From positions 372,001 to 436,000 of the forward strand of contig NZ_CP129013.1 in assembly GCF_020524035.2 (NCBI RefSeq): 64,000 bases of DNA. Direction: 5' to 3'. How positions within the stretch are numbered: the first letter of the stretch is position 1; every line of letters begins with the position of its first letter. Source of the stretch: Bacillus carboniphilus (lineage in GTDB: Bacteria > Bacillota > Bacilli > Bacillales > JAIVKR01). Positions 1 to 8,968 of this stretch are shown in pieces. The position numbers were made by a program, and so were the translations under genes. Under the pieces are notes generated by a model. It saw only the letters and a program-made list of their open reading frames with translations. It was not told the origin of the DNA and did no database searches.

Positions 1-1982
1 CACTTAATCGTCGTAAAAGAGGTAGCAAGAATAGTTGAATGTCTTTTCCAATAAAACTTTGTATTCCAATCGTTATCATCCGCAATAACTACCCATTGGT
101 CGCCTTCTTTTTTCTGTACCTCCAAATACGTTTTTTGGGTTTTAAAGTCATTATTAGGATGACCTGCCCAAAAACTGACCTTTACTGTTTCTTCAGGCTC
201 GTATTGAGAATCAACATCCGACCTTTTGCTACCGAATTCTTTACCGATTGGTGTACCATCAAATAATACTTTCGGTTTTAAATAAACTTGTTCGTCACTT
301 AAATCTTTAGGTGTGGGATCGGACTGAACCGATCCGTCGTTTATAAGAGCGTCAGTCAATGAAGTGAATGCTTGCAAGTAAGCACTCAATGTCCACTTGC
401 CAAATTGTGTAGATGCTCCTTCATAATGTTGTTTATCATATTCCTCAGGAGTTGCTACATAACTACTATAAGAATTTGATAATCCTGAAATAATGACAGT
501 ATTATCTTTTCCTGTTTTTTCATCTATCTGTTCTTTTATATGTGTTGTGAGTCGTCTTCCAGCCATAGTTGTAAATTCACCTGGTACAGAGAGTAAGTAA
601 AGGTCACCTAGTTGTATCATTTGAATTGGAATTGTTTGAGGAGTCCATGCATCAGGAGTTACTTTAGAAGGAGCAAATAATACGGGCTTTGGAAAGTGTT
701 GCTCCCATAGATCTGGATATTGGTTACCACTCATTTCACCAATTTGGGGTACAATAGAGAGCAAGGTTTGAACTTCATCGTAAAAGTGGTCATGATCATT
801 TATAGAATACTCTGGTTGTGTCATTCCTTCATAAAAACTGGGGAGGATAGATGTTTCAGGTCTTCCATCTTCAGTACCAGCTGCAAATGAGTACCCTAAT
901 GTAGAGGGGAATGTGGATTGGACTATTCCGTTTGTATATTCTCCATTAATTTCAAGATTGGAAAAATCTCTGAAAATATGAATGGAACTCAAGGCTCCAT
1001 CTAAACGTTTTGTTGCTTGCTCACTTAAATTTTCAGCCGCTTCATATTGAATTTCACCTGCTTTTTTAGTGTGTTCAAAGTCGTTTTCTCCGTAACCGAT
1101 TCCATCACCAAAAATATTAGGTGTTACATCTCCTTCATTGGATTGTGCAAAGGCGGCGACAAATGTTTGAGAAGAATCATAATCTGTACTATAATCTTCT
1201 TCAAATAAATAAGATGCATACCCTTTATTATCACCGGAAATAAGAGAGTTTTCTTGTCCCATTGACACTGGATGAACAGGAAACCAGTTCAAAACACCAA
1301 GCAATTGACCGTCGTCGTTTCGAAAATTGAGTAAGGTCATCGTTTTGTCAAAACTATCCTCATATTGGTCCTTTTCTGATTGAGGGTTGTTATTATAGGC
1401 TTCTATAGAACGGTTTTTACTTGTTCCTTCAACTGTTCCTTGATTAAGTTCTAAATATCCAGGTTCGAGGTTGTCATGGGCTTGTATGATTGACTGGACA
1501 ATACCATCTACTATCACGTCATAATTTTCTTCATAAAAACCAAATGTAGTAATATTATAAAGACCTTCATGAGAATATCCACCAGGTCCACTATGTGTGT
1601 GAGTGGCAGAGAGTAAAATATTATCATAACTGTATAGGTCGCCATAGCCTTTTTGTTTTAGTTTGTTTACCACTCCTTGTGTGACTGAATGAAAGATCAT
1701 CCCTAAATCTGCACTTACAATGGCAACTCTTTGGTCCATACTCGAATCAGCAATAACAAAAGCTCTGGAACGTAACCGGAAGTGTATTCCTTCTGTCAAT
1801 TGCTCTGTGTTTGCATAGCCCATCATAGCTAATTCAGCTGGAGGTCCAGTAATATCATAAATTCCTGTACCTACGAAATAGTTGCCTGTTTCAGATGAGG
1901 CATGGGCTTTAACGTTGAAAGCGTTTTCAAAAAAAGAAGATACGATAATTAAAGATAAAAAAACATAAATGAATGGTTTCAT
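1..1982 (-). CDS. Neutral/alkaline ceramidase, secreted (C-terminus beyond window)
   Basis: Reads without interruption from an ATG at 1982 to the left edge of the window (about 660 residues), so the C-terminus is missing. Residues 1-27 form a signal peptide with a hydrophobic core. Residues 121-136 carry the family signature NILLSATHTHSGPGGY, whose His residues bind zinc and whose Ser is the catalytic nucleophile; a second motif NWFPVHPVSMG and a DVTPN segment follow. Neutral ceramidases hydrolyse N-acylsphingosine to fatty acid and sphingosine, so the protein probably acts outside the cell on host or environmental sphingolipids. An AAGGAG-type site precedes the start. It is monocistronic, with divergent or unrelated neighbours. 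Family assignment is strong; substrate is inferred. Confidence 0.9.
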   Translation of the reverse strand, partial: MKPFIYVFLSLIIVSSFFENAFNVKAHASSETGNYFVGTGIYDITGPPAELAMMGYANTEQLTEGIHFRLRSRAFVIADSSMDQRVAIVSADLGMIFHSVTQGVVNKLKQKGYGDLYSYDNILLSATHTHSGPGGYSHEGLYNITTFGFYEENYDVIVDGIVQSIIQAHDNLEPGYLELNQGTVEGTSKNRSIEAYNNNPQSEKDQYEDSFDKTMTLLNFRNDDGQLLGVLNWFPVHPVSMGQENSLISGDNKGYASYLFEEDYSTDYDSSQTFVAAFAQSNEGDVTPNIFGDGIGYGENDFEHTKKAGEIQYEAAENLSEQATKRLDGALSSIHIFRDFSNLEINGEYTNGIVQSTFPSTLGYSFAAGTEDGRPETSILPSFYEGMTQPEYSINDHDHFYDEVQTLLSIVPQIGEMSGNQYPDLWEQHFPKPVLFAPSKVTPDAWTPQTIPIQMIQLGDLYLLSVPGEFTTMAGRRLTTHIKEQIDEKTGKDNTVIISGLSNSYSSYVATPEEYDKQHYEGASTQFGKWTLSAYLQAFTSLTDALINDGSVQSDPTPKDLSDEQVYLKPKVLFDGTPIGKEFGSKRSDVDSQYEPEETVKVSFWAGHPNNDFKTQKTYLEVQKKEGDQWVVIADDNDWNTKFYWKRHSTILATSFTTIK

Positions 1983-2219
1983 GTTATTCTCCTTCACTTT
2001 TGATTTTAATAAGTGTACTCAAAACAAACATACCACCTTTAAAAATATTTGTAAATTGTGAAAATTAAAAAAAATATTACCTTATAATCTTTAAATTTCA
2101 AGTATTATTGATCAATTTGAGTGAAGGTATTATAAACAAAGGAAAAGAAAAAACACTTGATTATGTCAATAAACAAGGTATCAAGTAATATACTATCATT
2201 AGAAAGAGAAATATACTCA

Positions 2220-2257
2220 ATAAAAAAGACCAACAGGTGTTGGGGCACCTTTGGTCT
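2220..2257 (-). terminator. Terminator of the holin-like toxin transcript
   Basis: On the minus strand a 12-bp stem (AGACCAA then AGGTG, pairing with CACCT then TTGGTCT, one bulge, loop CCCCAA) is followed by TTTTTTA. It lies about 60 bases past the stop codon of the mini-toxin, as in other holin-like toxin loci. The 330-bp gap 1983-2313 holds nothing else I recognise apart from the ceramidase promoter region. Confidence 0.75.
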
Positions 2258-2313
2258 CATACAATAGCCTGTAAAGGGGTTAATAAGTCAAACGTCATAC
2301 CACTTTTGGGTGG

Positions 2314-2397
2314 CTATTTTTTTTGTTCAAAAGACAGTATCGACAATACCAGGCTTGCAAATGAGATCATCAAGACAAGGCTCTCAAAAACTGTCAT
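2314..2397 (-). CDS. Putative holin-like (TxpA/BsrG-type) mini-toxin, 27 aa
   Basis: An ATG at 2397 opens a 27-residue frame beginning MTVFESLVLMISF and ending in SFEQKK. The MTV-x-E-x-L-x-x-MI-x-F start, the single membrane helix and the charged Lys tail are the hallmarks of the 'putative holin-like toxin' family, which are toxins of type I toxin-antitoxin pairs silenced by an antisense RNA. A GAGAGG ribosome site lies about 9 bases upstream and a strong terminator follows. The antisense RNA should overlap the 3' end of the mRNA on the plus strand; I could not place its promoter with confidence. The family match is by N-terminal pattern and size; toxicity is inferred. Confidence 0.75.
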   Translation of the reverse strand: MTVFESLVLMISFASLVLSILSFEQKK

Positions 2398-2624
2398 TAA
2401 ACACCAACCTCTCACTAAAGGATGATCCCTTTACAGTAGGTAAAAATTGCTGATATAGGTAAGAAAATTGTAAAAAAGGACTAAGGATAAGTTTGAAAAA
2501 AAGTGGTGGTAGTTGCTATGGAGTTAAATTCTTGGATTGTTTATGTCTTGTTGGTAGCTATTGTATAGGGCTATATTATAGCATGGGGAAAAGCTTAACT
2601 CAAAATCTCCAGGGAAATAATTTT

Positions 2625-3086
2625 TTATTCATTAACTGATCTACTTTCTTCAATAAATGTTTGGAAAAAATACATAAGCATAGCCTTCAGTAAAAATAAT
2701 CGTAGAAGCTCAATTTGTCTTAAACGGTTTAAGGTGATAATTCCCAGTTTGTTAAATATCGCGTACAAAGGATAGATAAATAAATAGTCAAAAAATAAAT
2801 TATAGAAAAAGTATTGAAATATGTTTCCGTAAGATTTTTTTAAAATGAAGAGTGAACCAGTTAAAAAAGGACCTAAAATAAAAGGGGTTTCGGCAATCAA
2901 ATGAGGGAACAATTTCTCATGAATGGTCCACCAGTTTTTTTTCTTTGCAAATGTACTTTCCATACTAATAATAAATGAAATAAAAATAGTAGAAGGTAAA
3001 AACCGGCGAATCGTTTTTATTCCCAATGAAGGAAGTAAAGATAAAGAAGAAATTAGCATAATAATTAAAATGGTTGACTTTTTCAA
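2625..3086 (-). CDS. Uncharacterised membrane protein, 153 aa
   Basis: Begins at a TTG (MKKSTIL...) preceded by AAAGGG. Hydrophobic stretches near residues 5-25, 30-45, 65-85, 90-115 and 130-145 suggest four or five membrane helices, with an amphipathic WWTIHEKLFPHL segment between. I recognise no family. The plus-strand frame overlapping it is a shadow. It stands alone, so context gives no hint of role. Confidence 0.6.
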   Translation of the reverse strand: MKKSTILIIMLISSLSLLPSLGIKTIRRFLPSTIFISFIISMESTFAKKKNWWTIHEKLFPHLIAETPFILGPFLTGSLFILKKSYGNIFQYFFYNLFFDYLFIYPLYAIFNKLGIITLNRLRQIELLRLFLLKAMLMYFFQTFIEESRSVNE

Positions 3087-3254
3087 TGATAAACACCCTT
3101 TGTAAGATTACATATTCCTCACTTTTGATAGGGTGTGTAGTTGAGGATTTGTTTATTCATCAAAATTAACCTTAAATATTGCGGGAGCGGTAATGTAACT
3201 TGTAATCACTTTTAAAAAAATACTAAATAGGAGTGAGTTAAAGCTGTGTATCAT

Positions 3255-3296
3255 ACTGGCGCTATAAAAAGCTTTATGCGCCAGTGAGTTTTTTTA
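3255..3296 (+). terminator. Hairpin terminator
   Basis: Perfect 8-bp arms ACTGGCGC and GCGCCAGT with a 15-nt AT-rich loop, followed by a run of seven T on the plus strand. No convincing plus-strand gene precedes it; a 13-codon GTG frame starting at 3244 runs into the hairpin and may be chance. It ends where the minus-strand gene at 3294 begins its stop codon. Confidence 0.6.
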
Positions 3297-3488
3297 CATT
3301 TGATCTTCATTTTGATTAATAATTAAAAATTCTAATGCCTTTAAATTTTCTTTAATATTTCTATTGGTAACATTGACTTCCTGGATGTTAAATACGCTTT
3401 TATGTTTGGCCATCATAGTCAGCTTATTGACATCCTTTTCAATTGATAGCATCAAGCTTTTTAAACTTTTGTTTAAACGATAAGACAT
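3294..3488 (-). CDS. Hypothetical small protein, 64 aa
   Basis: Starts at ATG 3488 with a good TAGGAG ribosome site 8 bases upstream, which is the main reason to accept it. The product (MSYRLNKSLKSLMLSIEKD...) is soluble, helical and rich in Lys, Asn and Glu. No family recognised. Flanked by a hairpin at its 3' end. Confidence 0.6.
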   Translation of the reverse strand: MSYRLNKSLKSLMLSIEKDVNKLTMMAKHKSVFNIQEVNVTNRNIKENLKALEFLIINQNEDQM

Positions 3489-3645
3489 TCACTCAACTCC
3501 TACATAGTAAAAATGGACTACAAAAATAGTCTCGGTAAATATATCGGTATAGGTAGTGTTTATGTTAAATTTAAATATATTTACTTTGAGTAAATAAAAA
3601 GAAAAACCTCTCTAGGGATGATTCGTTCCTTTTGATTACATTACA

Positions 3646-3678
3646 AAGCCTTCTCAAACTATTATTTGAGAAGGCCTA
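3646..3678 (-). terminator. Terminator of the CWB2 protein gene
   Basis: GCCTTCTCAAA and TTTGAGAAGGC form an 11-bp stem just past the stop codon of the minus-strand wall protein gene. The T-run after it is short (CTTTG), so termination may be partial. Confidence 0.55.
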
Positions 3679-3686
3679 TTAAGAAA

Positions 3687-5063
3687 CTAATTTAATAGCT
3701 GCACCGTTCTATCTGAAAGGGCATTTTCTCCACCTAAGATGAAAAGTTTAGAAATGTCATTATAATGAGTGTTAATCACCATTTCTGTACTCTCGTCTGG
3801 AGTAGAAGCAGAAATTAATAAAGGATTTGAATTTAATGCCGCTAGCGCTGAACCAGTTAATGCATCCGGAAAGTTGGCTCCAGTAGCTGCATAAACAGAG
3901 GTGAAATCCAATTGGTCTTTAAACGTTGAAATGACGTTGTAGTTCGTTTCATATCTATTCATTCCATATATTCGATGAGGTTCTGGAATGTCAGCAAATA
4001 CTTGATCTGATATAGCCAATGGCCCCCCGATAACGTAAGACTTTGTTATATTATTGGTGTCAAGATAATCATTAACTTCTTCTGGTATCTTGTTAGGTTC
4101 CGTTAAAAGAATCGGCATACCTTGTTTAGCCGCGATAGGAGCAATGGAAAGAGCATCTGCAAAGTTTTGTCCCGTTGCAACAGCAATTTTATTGCTAGGA
4201 CCCATTGTTTTTGCAATTTCTAAAGCTGTCTCATAACGATTATCACCATAAATACGTTCAAATTTAATATCTGCCTTTTCTAGCTGATCTTCGATATTGG
4301 TGGATATAACAGAAGTTCCACCAATAATATGTACTTTACTTACTCCAAGACTATTTAATTGCTTCATCACATTGTCTGGAATTTTATTCTTATCGACGAG
4401 CAATAACGGTGCATCATTTTTTTTCGCTAGAGGAGTTGCTGCTAATGCATCTGGGAAATTTCTTCCAGTCGCAATAACAGCATAATGAGCTGATTCCCAC
4501 CCGAATTTTGAAATTTCTACAGCAGTATCAAATCGATCTTCCCCCATGATGCGTTCAGTTGGAAGCGCAGTATCAAAAGCAACATGATAATTAATCTCTT
4601 TTACTGTCGACTTTGAATCTGCAGAAATACATAAGTAGTAATCACCCACCTGTAGTTGTGAAAGGTTCATCTCTTCAAGAGAAACGCCTTCTATCATTTC
4701 TACATCTTCACTAGTTTTTAAATATTGTTTTTCTGCATCATATAAGGTAATTTTAATCCACTGGCTTATATCCATTCCATTTCCATTGAAGGCTCCAGCA
4801 AGGGCGAAATCAACTCCTTTTTTAGGGATGGTGATTTTTATATAGTCCCTATCACCGTTAGATACATTTAGTTGTCCACTAAATTGCTTGTTTGATGTTA
4901 AATCGTCAGCAAGGTCAAATGAATTATTGGGTTCCTGTTCAACTATTGTTTCATTGCTATCCGTAGATTGGAATTCGAGTGAATTCATTGTTGCTTGCGC
5001 CTTTAAAGGGGTTGCCCAAATCATAATAGATAAAATAAGTACGCTATAGACTATTTTTTGCAT
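3687..5063 (-). CDS. Secreted wall-associated protein: pre-peptidase C-like domain plus three CWB2 repeats
   Basis: An N-terminal signal peptide (about residues 1-25, cleavage near AQA-TM) is followed by a PPC-like beta domain (about 45-165: EQEPNNSFDLADDL, DRDYIKITIP) and three cell-wall-binding repeat 2 units, each opening with a variant of ERIxGxxRxET (near residues 170, 268 and 367). CWB2 repeats anchor proteins non-covalently to secondary wall polymers. No enzymatic domain is present, so it may be a surface structural or processing protein. Start chosen from TTAGGAGAG five bases upstream of the ATG. The same repeat type occurs at the C-terminus of the subtilase at 42307, suggesting a shared anchoring system. 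Confidence 0.88.
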   Translation of the reverse strand: MQKIVYSVLILSIMIWATPLKAQATMNSLEFQSTDSNETIVEQEPNNSFDLADDLTSNKQFSGQLNVSNGDRDYIKITIPKKGVDFALAGAFNGNGMDISQWIKITLYDAEKQYLKTSEDVEMIEGVSLEEMNLSQLQVGDYYLCISADSKSTVKEINYHVAFDTALPTERIMGEDRFDTAVEISKFGWESAHYAVIATGRNFPDALAATPLAKKNDAPLLLVDKNKIPDNVMKQLNSLGVSKVHIIGGTSVISTNIEDQLEKADIKFERIYGDNRYETALEIAKTMGPSNKIAVATGQNFADALSIAPIAAKQGMPILLTEPNKIPEEVNDYLDTNNITKSYVIGGPLAISDQVFADIPEPHRIYGMNRYETNYNVISTFKDQLDFTSVYAATGANFPDALTGSALAALNSNPLLISASTPDESTEMVINTHYNDISKLFILGGENALSDRTVQLLN

Positions 5064-5558
5064 CGATACTCTCCTAACTAGTACTAACTAATTATTACCA
5101 TTTTTTAACTCTAGCTAGTTACTACTATAGGTTGACTAGAAAATAGAGTCAAGGTTTGGAAGAAAAATTGAATCTTTTGGTGTAGTACTAATTTTGCTAT
5201 TAGGCAAATAGTCTATTTTAAATGGTAAAAAATCCATGAATTATCTGAATCATTTGATCTATCTTCAAGGAAAACTACATGACGATTTTTTCCTAATCTA
5301 CGTCATTTTTTAAATCAAAGTGAATAAAAATTAGGTCATCCCTCACTATTTATTTCAACATTTTGAATTTGTGGTGTATGTTCAATGGTGTTCTCATTAA
5401 AATAAAGAGGTAGAAAGAAGCATTGATTAATAAACTCAATATAGAATTTTCTTAATTCACTTCTTTGATCTTCAAGGTGTGTATGTGAAAATATGTTAGT
5501 AGAAAGTGTTAACTGAAAGAAGCTAAAAAGAAGAGGAAAGCTTATCCCCTCTTGTTAA
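5064..5558. other. Gene-free stretch, 495 bp
   Basis: Holds the promoter region of the CWB2 gene, with TAGTTAG-type short repeats at 5080-5150. On the minus strand positions 5336-5554 stay open (72 codons, ending NVEINSEG) but there is no ATG, GTG or TTG with a ribosome site, so I regard this as chance or a remnant. Nothing else seen. Confidence 0.4.
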
Positions 5559-5984
5559 TTATCTTTTTTCCATTGAGCATGTTCTAATTTGTCCGCGGAT
5601 TTCTCCTGATAAATTTTGTTGTGAATGGACGTTGACATATGCTTGACCTGTCCGCATTAACTCAAGTAAAGCTGATAAAGGCTGTCCTTCTAATGGTCCA
5701 ACAAGGCTTTCAGCAGTTAATGTACCTTGAACTGTCCCTTCTTTGACACTAATCGTCGGGCTAACAGTATTTAATAAAAATGCGACAACGGGTCCGTTTT
5801 CTTCAAGGCCTCCCTGATGAATATGAGCAAAAATTAGATTGTTGAAGTCGTTTACTTTTAAAATATAGCTAAGGGCAGTCTCATTTCTGTTAACAGCAAA
5901 TCTAGTACAACCAAACGCATCTGTGAAAACAGGTGGAATTTCACTTAATCCAGTTAATTTAGCAACAAAAGATAGTTCGTGCAT
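5559..5984 (-). CDS. CHRD-domain protein, 141 aa
   Basis: The whole protein is one CHRD (chordin-like) domain: the LTGLSEIPPV opening, the FAHIHQGGLEENGPVVAFL core and the closing AYVNVHSQQNLSGEIRGQI are diagnostic. No signal peptide is present, which is unusual since many CHRD proteins are exported. GGAGGAG lies six bases before the ATG. Function of bacterial CHRD proteins is largely unknown; a role in the cell envelope or spore is a guess. Single gene. Confidence 0.85.
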   Translation of the reverse strand: MHELSFVAKLTGLSEIPPVFTDAFGCTRFAVNRNETALSYILKVNDFNNLIFAHIHQGGLEENGPVVAFLLNTVSPTISVKEGTVQGTLTAESLVGPLEGQPLSALLELMRTGQAYVNVHSQQNLSGEIRGQIRTCSMEKR

Positions 5985-6159
5985 TTTTCTCCTCCTAAAA
6001 TCGTAGTTTACATTACATTTTATTCAGGGGAGAAAAAAGTGCTTGTACGCTTTCATCAATTTTTAACCAAATTCTTTTCTCCTTGAAAAAATAAAGTAGC
6101 AACCTTTTAATAATTGTTTTTATAAGGTTTATTACTAACAAAAGCGTATTTTTTGTATG

Positions 6160-6174
6160 GGATAATGATTATAG
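6160..6174 (+). promoter_or_regulatory. Fur/PerR-family operator-like site
   Basis: GGATAATGATTATAG matches 11 of 14 positions of the 7-1-7 Fur box and also 11 of 14 of the PerR box. It lies 43 bp before the isochorismatase-family gene and overlaps a plausible -10. Binding is inferred. Confidence 0.4.
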
Positions 6175-6216
6175 AGTAGATAGAATAAAGCATAAAGAAA
6201 AAAGGAGGAATGTGAA

Positions 6217-6771
6217 ATGGAAAAAACAATCCCTTTAATGGTGATTGACATGCAAAAAGCGTTTGATGATTCTTCTTGGGGCGTAAGGAATAATCCCAAT
6301 TTGGAAAAGGAAATGGAAAAGGTAATAAGATTTTGGAGAGAAAAAGACCAACCTATTTTTTTTGTAAAACATGTCTCGGATAAGGAGGATTCATTATTTC
6401 AAGGAAAAGGAAAAGAGTTTATGGATTTTATTAGCCCACAGCAAAAAGAGTACGTAATTGAAAAAAAAGTGAACAGCGCATTTATAGAGACTAATTTAGA
6501 AGAGCATCTTAAAGAACAAGGATGGAATGAAATCATAATAACGGGATTAACGACAAACCATTGTGTAGAAACTACGACAAGAATGGCAAGTAATTTAGGG
6601 TTTAGTCCAATTGTGGTATCAGACTTAACCGCTACTTTCAATCGTAAAAGTATAAATGGAGAAGAGTACTCAGCTGAACTGGTACATGAGATGTCCCTAG
6701 CAAACCTGAAAGATGAGTTTGCAAAGGTTATTCATTCAAACGAACTTTTAAAAATAGTAAAGGATGTCTAG
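6217..6771 (+). CDS. Isochorismatase-family cysteine hydrolase
   Basis: 184 residues, full length for the family. The catalytic triad is visible: Asp11 in VIDMQKAF, Lys84 in IEKKVNSAF and Cys116 in TTNHCVETT. Members hydrolyse amides or vinyl ethers such as nicotinamide, carbamoylsarcosine or isochorismate; I cannot tell the substrate. It differs from the dedicated nicotinamidase at 62040. AAAGGAGGAA precedes the ATG. A Fur/PerR-like box just upstream suggests metal or peroxide control. Confidence 0.85.
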   Translation: MEKTIPLMVIDMQKAFDDSSWGVRNNPNLEKEMEKVIRFWREKDQPIFFVKHVSDKEDSLFQGKGKEFMDFISPQQKEYVIEKKVNSAFIETNLEEHLKEQGWNEIIITGLTTNHCVETTTRMASNLGFSPIVVSDLTATFNRKSINGEEYSAELVHEMSLANLKDEFAKVIHSNELLKIVKDV

Positions 6772-6853
6772 TGAATATACAATAGACATCCATCATAGGC
6801 TTCTCGTTTGTTATACTAACTTGATTTTTTACATATTCCCCCTTTTGTTCCTG

Positions 6854-7114
6854 TTATTGCTTATCTGAACTTTGTTTTTTAAAATCTGAGTCAGCCAACT
6901 CTTTTGAAAACTCTGTAATAGCGGATAGATTGGGTGTTCTTAAACCAGTTTTGTTATGGTCAGTATCCATCATATATCTTCTCATACCAATGGCGACTGC
7001 ACTGATAGCCATTCCAATTAAAGAACCTAACATCCATTCCTTATCCGATTTTTTTCTACTAAACATTCCGTTACGCTTTCTGCCGAAGTTCAAGATTGAT
7101 TTCATTCTGTTCAT
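6854..7114 (-). CDS. Small membrane protein, unknown function
   Basis: The likely start is ATG 7114 (MNRMKSILNFGRKRNG), preceded by GGGGGAAAATA; a longer reading from 7150 lacks a ribosome site. A Lys/Arg-rich N-terminus is followed by one glycine-containing helix (LGSLIGMAISAVAIGMRR) and a polar tail. I recognise no named family; the layout recalls small YtxH-like envelope proteins. Single gene. Confidence 0.55.
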   Translation of the reverse strand: MNRMKSILNFGRKRNGMFSRKKSDKEWMLGSLIGMAISAVAIGMRRYMMDTDHNKTGLRTPNLSAITEFSKELADSDFKKQSSDKQ

Positions 7115-7252
7115 TATTTTCCCCCATTTCTCCAGTAAATAGGAAGGCAATTATTCACTCCCCATCATTTATTTTTTCTTAAATGTATGGTGCTATTCTT
7201 AAAAAACATGGTAAAAATTAAGGTTTTTTATGGGGGAATGATTGTTATCAAA

Positions 7253-8902
7253 TCATTGCTTACTTAAAAAGCGTCCTACTTCTTTTCCTGTAAATAAACA
7301 ACCTCCTAGAAAAGTACCTTCAAGAGCTCTATAACCATGAAGTCCACCGCCACCAAAACCAGCAGCTTCTCCAATAGCATAAAGACCTTTAAAAGGCTCG
7401 TTTGAAGAATCGATAACGTTTCCTGTTAAGTCAGTTTGTAATCCACCTAACGTTTTTCTACTTAAAATGTGGAGGCGAACAGCAATCAAAGGACCATTTT
7501 TTGGATCTAATAATTTATGTAGGGGAGCAACTCGTATTAGTTTATCTCCAAAATACTTTCTAGCTCCTCGAATGGCCGTTATTTGTAAATCTTTTGAATA
7601 CTTATTATCCAATTGAAGATCTCGAGCGATAATTTGTTGTTCTATTTCTTTTAACGAAAGGAGATTGTTTCCAGCTAATTGATTCATCTGTTTAACAAGA
7701 TCTTGGAGTGAATTTGTGACGATAAAATCTTCTCCTTTATCCATAAATGCTTGAACGGGAGCAGGTGGTCCGGGAAGAATACGAGATAACAATTTCTTTA
7801 TGCTTTTATCTGTTAAATCTGGGTTTTGTTCTGAGCCAGATAAAGCAAACTCTTTTTCAATTATTTTTTTTGTTAAAATAAACCAAGAATAGTCGTAGCC
7901 AGTATCTAAAATGGCTTTGGTGGTTCCTAGTGTATCAAAACCTGGTAAGTAAGGGACGGGAAAGCGCTTACCTTTTGCGTCGAGCCAAATAGAGGAGGGG
8001 CCAGGAAGAATACGAATACCATGTTTTGGCCAAATAGAATTCCAGTTTGTAATTCCTTCTGCGTAATGCCACATCCGGTCTTTATTAACGATTTTGCCAC
8101 CCGCTTTTTCTGAAATTGTTAGCATTCGACCGTCGACGTGATCTGGGACGCCCGACAACATTTTTTGAGGAGGAGGGCCTAGTCTTTGTGGCCAATTTTT
8201 ACGAATCAATTCATGATTCGCCCCAATACCACCGCTAGCAACGATAGTGGCATCTGAATAATATTCAAACTCACCACTTTTTTCACGAGAACTCTTTTCT
8301 CCCCGAAGGACGTTACTAGGGGATAAAACCGTTCCTTTAACCCCTTTAACTACTTGATTTTCCACGATAAGATCGTCTACTCGATGGCGAGATCGATAGT
8401 GAACATTTCCGTTTTTAATAGCCTCACGAACCTTTTCTTCAAATGGTTTAACAAGGCCAGGTCCTGTCCCCCATGTGATATGGAAGCGTGGAACCGAATT
8501 TCCATGTCCTTCTGAAAGGTAGCCACCTCTTTCTGCCCAGCCGACAACAGGGAAGAATTTAATCCCTTTAGAAACGAGCCAAGGTCGTTTCTCAGTTGAT
8601 GCGAAGTTAACATATGCTTCTGCCCATTTTTTCGCCCAATAATCTTGATCGATTTCTCGGTCAAATTGAGCACTACCTAACCAATCACTCCATGCTAGTT
8701 CGTGTGAATCCTTTATCCCCATTCTTCTCTGTTCAGGAGTATCAACTAAAAATACACCACCAAATGACCACCAAGCTTGTCCTCCTAATGATGATTCGGG
8801 TTCTTGATCAAGGAGTAAAACTTTTTTGTTACTACTTGCAAGTTCTGCAGTGGCTACTAAGCCTGCTAAACCTGCTCCAACTACGATGACATTATATTTC
8901 AA
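7253..8902 (-). CDS. FAD-binding dehydrogenase (fumarate reductase/KsdD-like flavoprotein)
   Basis: 549 residues. The N-terminal dinucleotide fold has VVGAGLAGLVA and an acidic residue at the end of strand 2 (LLLDQE); the C-terminal FAD motif is ALEGTFLGGCLF after YAIGEAAGFGGGGLHGY. This matches the predicted oxidoreductases of COG3573, related to 3-ketosteroid dehydrogenase and fumarate reductase flavoproteins. Substrate unknown. The start is TTG 8902, chosen because AAAGGAGGGG lies 8 bases upstream. Probably monocistronic. Confidence 0.85.
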   Translation of the reverse strand: MKYNVIVVGAGLAGLVATAELASSNKKVLLLDQEPESSLGGQAWWSFGGVFLVDTPEQRRMGIKDSHELAWSDWLGSAQFDREIDQDYWAKKWAEAYVNFASTEKRPWLVSKGIKFFPVVGWAERGGYLSEGHGNSVPRFHITWGTGPGLVKPFEEKVREAIKNGNVHYRSRHRVDDLIVENQVVKGVKGTVLSPSNVLRGEKSSREKSGEFEYYSDATIVASGGIGANHELIRKNWPQRLGPPPQKMLSGVPDHVDGRMLTISEKAGGKIVNKDRMWHYAEGITNWNSIWPKHGIRILPGPSSIWLDAKGKRFPVPYLPGFDTLGTTKAILDTGYDYSWFILTKKIIEKEFALSGSEQNPDLTDKSIKKLLSRILPGPPAPVQAFMDKGEDFIVTNSLQDLVKQMNQLAGNNLLSLKEIEQQIIARDLQLDNKYSKDLQITAIRGARKYFGDKLIRVAPLHKLLDPKNGPLIAVRLHILSRKTLGGLQTDLTGNVIDSSNEPFKGLYAIGEAAGFGGGGLHGYRALEGTFLGGCLFTGKEVGRFLSKQ

Positions 8903-8968
8903 ACAGACCCCTCCTTTAATCTCTGTAATAATTGATATTTTTTCGATGAAAGCAATAGAACTTCCTGC

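Noticed and set aside
2237-2425. 62-codon plus-strand frame
   Set aside because: Antisense to the holin-like toxin and its terminator; composition not protein-like.
2518-2598. ATG frame MELNSWIVYVLLVAIV, stop, GYIIAWGKA
   Set aside because: Looks like a tiny membrane peptide broken by an in-frame TAG, but the ribosome site is poor and no family is recognisable.
5336-5554. 72-codon open stretch on the minus strand ending NVEINSEG
   Set aside because: No start codon with a ribosome site and no recognisable family; could be a remnant or chance.
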